Source of the DNA: Oscillospiraceae bacterium
GTDB taxonomy: Bacteria > Bacillota > Clostridia > Oscillospirales > Oscillospiraceae
NCBI GenBank assembly: GCA_031280855.1
Contig: JAITGH010000045.1
Coordinates: forward strand, 1 to 7,172
DNA: 7,172 nt
Reading direction: 5' to 3'
This document shows positions 6,009 to 7,172 of this stretch, in pieces. How positions within the stretch are numbered: the stretch's first letter is position 1; each line of letters begins with the position of its first letter. A program made the translations under genes and the position numbers. The notes below the pieces were generated by a model. It did not search any database. It was not told where the DNA came from and worked only from the letters and a program-made list of their open reading frames with translations.

Positions 6009-6041
6009 GAAATTAAGGAGCCTTAAGGGTTCCTTAGTTTC
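6009..6041 (+). terminator. Stem-loop after the hypothetical gene, possible terminator
   Basis: Arms 6009-6022 (GAAATTAAGGAGCC) and 6028-6041 (GGTTCCTTAGTTTC) pair over all 14 positions as RNA, with two G-U pairs and a 5-nt loop TTAAG. It begins 24 nt after the stop at 5985, a suitable place for a terminator. No run of U follows directly, so intrinsic termination is uncertain. A shorter alternative stem, TTAAGG/CCTTAA (6013-6018 and 6021-6026), uses the same bases. Confidence 0.45.
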
Positions 6042-6167
6042 CCGCTATGAATGGTATGTATAAGTTTTTGTCAAACTTTTTTCATAAAGTTTGCGTTCCA
6101 AACCCCCGTCGTCTCAATACATTGTCAAGCCGCATCCCCCACGGCTTCAAGTTTTGCAATTTGGAGG

Positions 6168-6196
6168 TTGACAAACTCACGGTTTTGTGTTACAAT
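6168..6196 (+). promoter_or_regulatory. ppdK promoter, near-consensus with extended -10
   Basis: A perfect -35 TTGACA (6168-6173), a 17-bp spacer and -10 TACAAT (6191-6196, 5 of 6) preceded by TGT form an extended -10 housekeeping promoter. Transcription should begin near 6203, leaving a leader of about 77 nt before the ppdK ATG. It is the strongest promoter in the window. Confidence 0.85.
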
Positions 6197-6205
6197 TATG
6201 GTAAC
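6189..6205. promoter_or_regulatory. Operator-like dyad over the ppdK -10 and start site
   Basis: GTTACAATTATGGTAAC has 5-bp inverted arms around a 7-bp centre. It covers the -10 and the expected transcription start, the position where a repressor would block initiation. The arms are short, so chance is a real alternative. Confidence 0.3.
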
Positions 6206-6248
6206 GGATTCCCCAAAGTGAGCGCGAATCTGCGGGGACTGATATAAC

Positions 6249-6263
6249 ACGTACGTCGTACGT
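6249..6263. repeat. Inverted repeat in the ppdK leader
   Basis: ACGTACGTCGTACGT has 6-bp arms around a 3-bp centre and ends 5 nt before the ribosome binding site. As RNA it could form a small hairpin beside the Shine-Dalgarno sequence, or as DNA it could bind a dimeric protein. No recognised riboswitch is visible in this leader. Confidence 0.45.
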
Positions 6264-6267
6264 TTAC

Positions 6268-6274
6268 GGAGGAG
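6268..6274 (+). promoter_or_regulatory. ppdK ribosome binding site
   Basis: GGAGGAG lies 5 nt before the ATG at 6280, a strong Shine-Dalgarno sequence that fixes the start of ppdK. Confidence 0.88.
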
Positions 6275-6279
6275 TAGCA

Positions 6280-7172
6280 ATGAGCAAAAAGTATATCTAC
6301 CTTTTCAGCGAGGGCAACGGGAGTATGCGTGAGCTGCTTGGCGGCAAGGGCGCGAACTTGGCGGAGATGACCAGCCTCGGAATGCCTGTGCCGCAGGGCT
6401 TCACGATCACTACGGAGGCGTGTACGAAGTACTGGGACGACGGCGAAGTCGTCGCGCCGGAGATCGAGGCCGAGATCTATCGCAACATCGCGGAGCTGGA
6501 GTCCATCACCGGCAAGAAGTTCGGTGACGCCGCGAACCCGTTGCTCGTCTCCGTTCGGTCAGGCGCGAGGGCTTCCATGCCCGGTATGATGGACACTATC
6601 CTCAACCTCGGCATCAACGTCGAGGTCACCGAAAGCATCGCGAAGCAGTCCGGCAATCCGCGCTGGGCGTGGGACAGCTATCGCAGGTTCATCCAGATGT
6701 ACTCCGACGTCGTTTGCGAGGTCAGCAAGAAGCTGTTCGAATCGAAGATTGACGACCTGAAATCCCGGCGCGGCGTGACTCAAGACACCGACCTCACCGC
6801 CGACGACCTCAAAGAGCTGGCGGACGAGTTCAAGGCCGCGTTCAAGGCGAACCAAGGCACGGACTTCCCTACCGACGCGAAGGCTCAGCTGCTCGGCGCG
6901 ATTAAAGCGGTGTTCCGAAGCTGGAATAACGAACGCGCCATCATCTACCGCCGTGAGAACGACATCCCGGGAAGCTGGGGTACCGCCGTCAACGTACAGT
7001 CGATGGTCTTCGGTAACATGGGCGACGACAGCGGCACGGGTGTCGCATTCACTCGCGATCCTTCTACCGGTGAGAAGAAGCTGTACGGCGAGTTCCTCAT
7101 GAACGCTCAAGGCGAGGACGTAGTCGCGGGGATTCGCACGCCTCAAACAATCGACCAACTCGCGAAGGTCAT
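6280..7172 (+). CDS. ppdK: Pyruvate, phosphate dikinase, N-terminal part (3' truncated by window edge)
   Basis: The frame opens at ATG 6280 and is uninterrupted to the window end, giving 297 residues of a protein usually about 875 long. PPDK interconverts pyruvate, ATP and phosphate with phosphoenolpyruvate, AMP and PPi. In anaerobic Clostridia it often serves PPi-dependent glycolysis or gluconeogenesis. Only the N-terminal ATP-grasp region is present: [22 protein letters not shown] with K23, [36 protein letters not shown] with R93, [75 protein letters not shown] and [11 protein letters not shown]23 and R93 correspond to the nucleotide-site residues K22 and R92 of the Clostridium symbiosum enzyme. 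The phosphohistidine and PEP domains lie beyond the window. RPSTGEK-type spacing and LLGGKGANL exclude PEP synthase. Confidence 0.97.
   Translation, partial: MSKKYIYLFSEGNGSMRELLGGKGANLAEMTSLGMPVPQGFTITTEACTKYWDDGEVVAPEIEAEIYRNIAELESITGKKFGDAANPLLVSVRSGARASMPGMMDTILNLGINVEVTESIAKQSGNPRWAWDSYRRFIQMYSDVVCEVSKKLFESKIDDLKSRRGVTQDTDLTADDLKELADEFKAAFKANQGTDFPTDAKAQLLGAIKAVFRSWNNERAIIYRRENDIPGSWGTAVNVQSMVFGNMGDDSGTGVAFTRDPSTGEKKLYGEFLMNAQGEDVVAGIRTPQTIDQLAKV

Larger units (their letters stand above)
5986..6279. other. Intergenic region upstream of ppdK
   Basis: These 294 bp between the hypothetical gene and ppdK are AT-richer than the genes. They hold the stem-loop at 6009-6041, an AT-rich inverted repeat CAAACTTT/AAAGTTTG (6072-6079 and 6086-6093), a GC-rich 6-bp stem AAGCCG/CGGCTT (6127-6132 and 6142-6147), the ppdK promoter and its leader. 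A 66-codon open frame from 6047 to 6247 crosses the promoter, has no ribosome binding site and is not considered a gene. Confidence 0.7.

Noticed and set aside
6047..6247. 66-codon open frame upstream of ppdK
   Set aside because: It has no ribosome binding site, runs straight through the strong ppdK promoter and hairpins, and its translation shows no domain-like pattern.
6559..7158. 199-codon open frame on the minus strand opposite ppdK
   Set aside because: It is antisense to highly conserved PPDK sequence and has no recognisable product.
1..7172. CRISPR arrays, tRNA or rRNA genes
   Set aside because: No regularly spaced repeats, cloverleaf-like sequences or rRNA signatures were seen on either strand.

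Overview
The window looks like the chromosome of an uncultured, moderately GC-rich Firmicutes bacterium, most likely of the class Clostridia. The support is the gene set: a dapL-type LL-diaminopimelate aminotransferase, WhiA, a DUF4830 protein, a NusG-domain-II protein next to an ApbE flavin transferase, and a PPDK very close to the Clostridium symbiosum type. The placement is an inference from gene content, since no rRNA or tRNA gene is present.

Layout. Positions 2-517 (+) hold the 3' end of dapL (lysine/peptidoglycan precursor synthesis). After 42 bp comes pyrG (560-2164, CTP synthase), then apbE (2161-3135, lipoprotein FAD:protein FMN transferase), whose ATG overlaps the pyrG stop as ATGA. 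Next is a small membrane-anchored NusG-domain-II protein (3294-3701). These four genes read as one operon. The + strand operon meets, tail to tail with a 12-bp overlap, a minus-strand pair: a DUF4830 membrane-anchored protein (3690-4175) downstream of whiA (4244-5137). Divergent from whiA is an unrecognised helical protein (5194-5985). A roughly 290-bp AT-richer intergenic region follows, with hairpins and a near-consensus extended -10 promoter. It drives ppdK (pyruvate, phosphate dikinase), which starts at 6280 and runs off the right edge.

Main discovery. The gap between apbE and the NusG-II gene is a 138-bp insertion (3131-3268). It has 19-bp terminal inverted repeats, extendable to about 26 bp, and is flanked by a perfect 8-bp target duplication GATCTACG (3123-3130 and 3269-3276). 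It has no coding capacity, so it is a MITE-like non-autonomous element. The present apbE stop codon (TAA, 3133-3135) lies inside the element. Removing the element and one duplication restores an apbE ending in ...WIYER-TGA, with that TGA forming part of the Shine-Dalgarno sequence of the next gene 9 nt before its ATG. The element therefore entered a tightly packed operon almost without changing the protein, and placed a long potential RNA stem between two co-transcribed genes.

Other points of interest are an 18-bp dyad overlapping the -35 of a predicted whiA promoter whose start site would make the whiA mRNA leaderless, a Pro-to-Leu change in a conserved PyrG motif, a 15-bp tandem repeat encoding the apbE signal-peptide core, and a set of inverted repeats upstream of ppdK.
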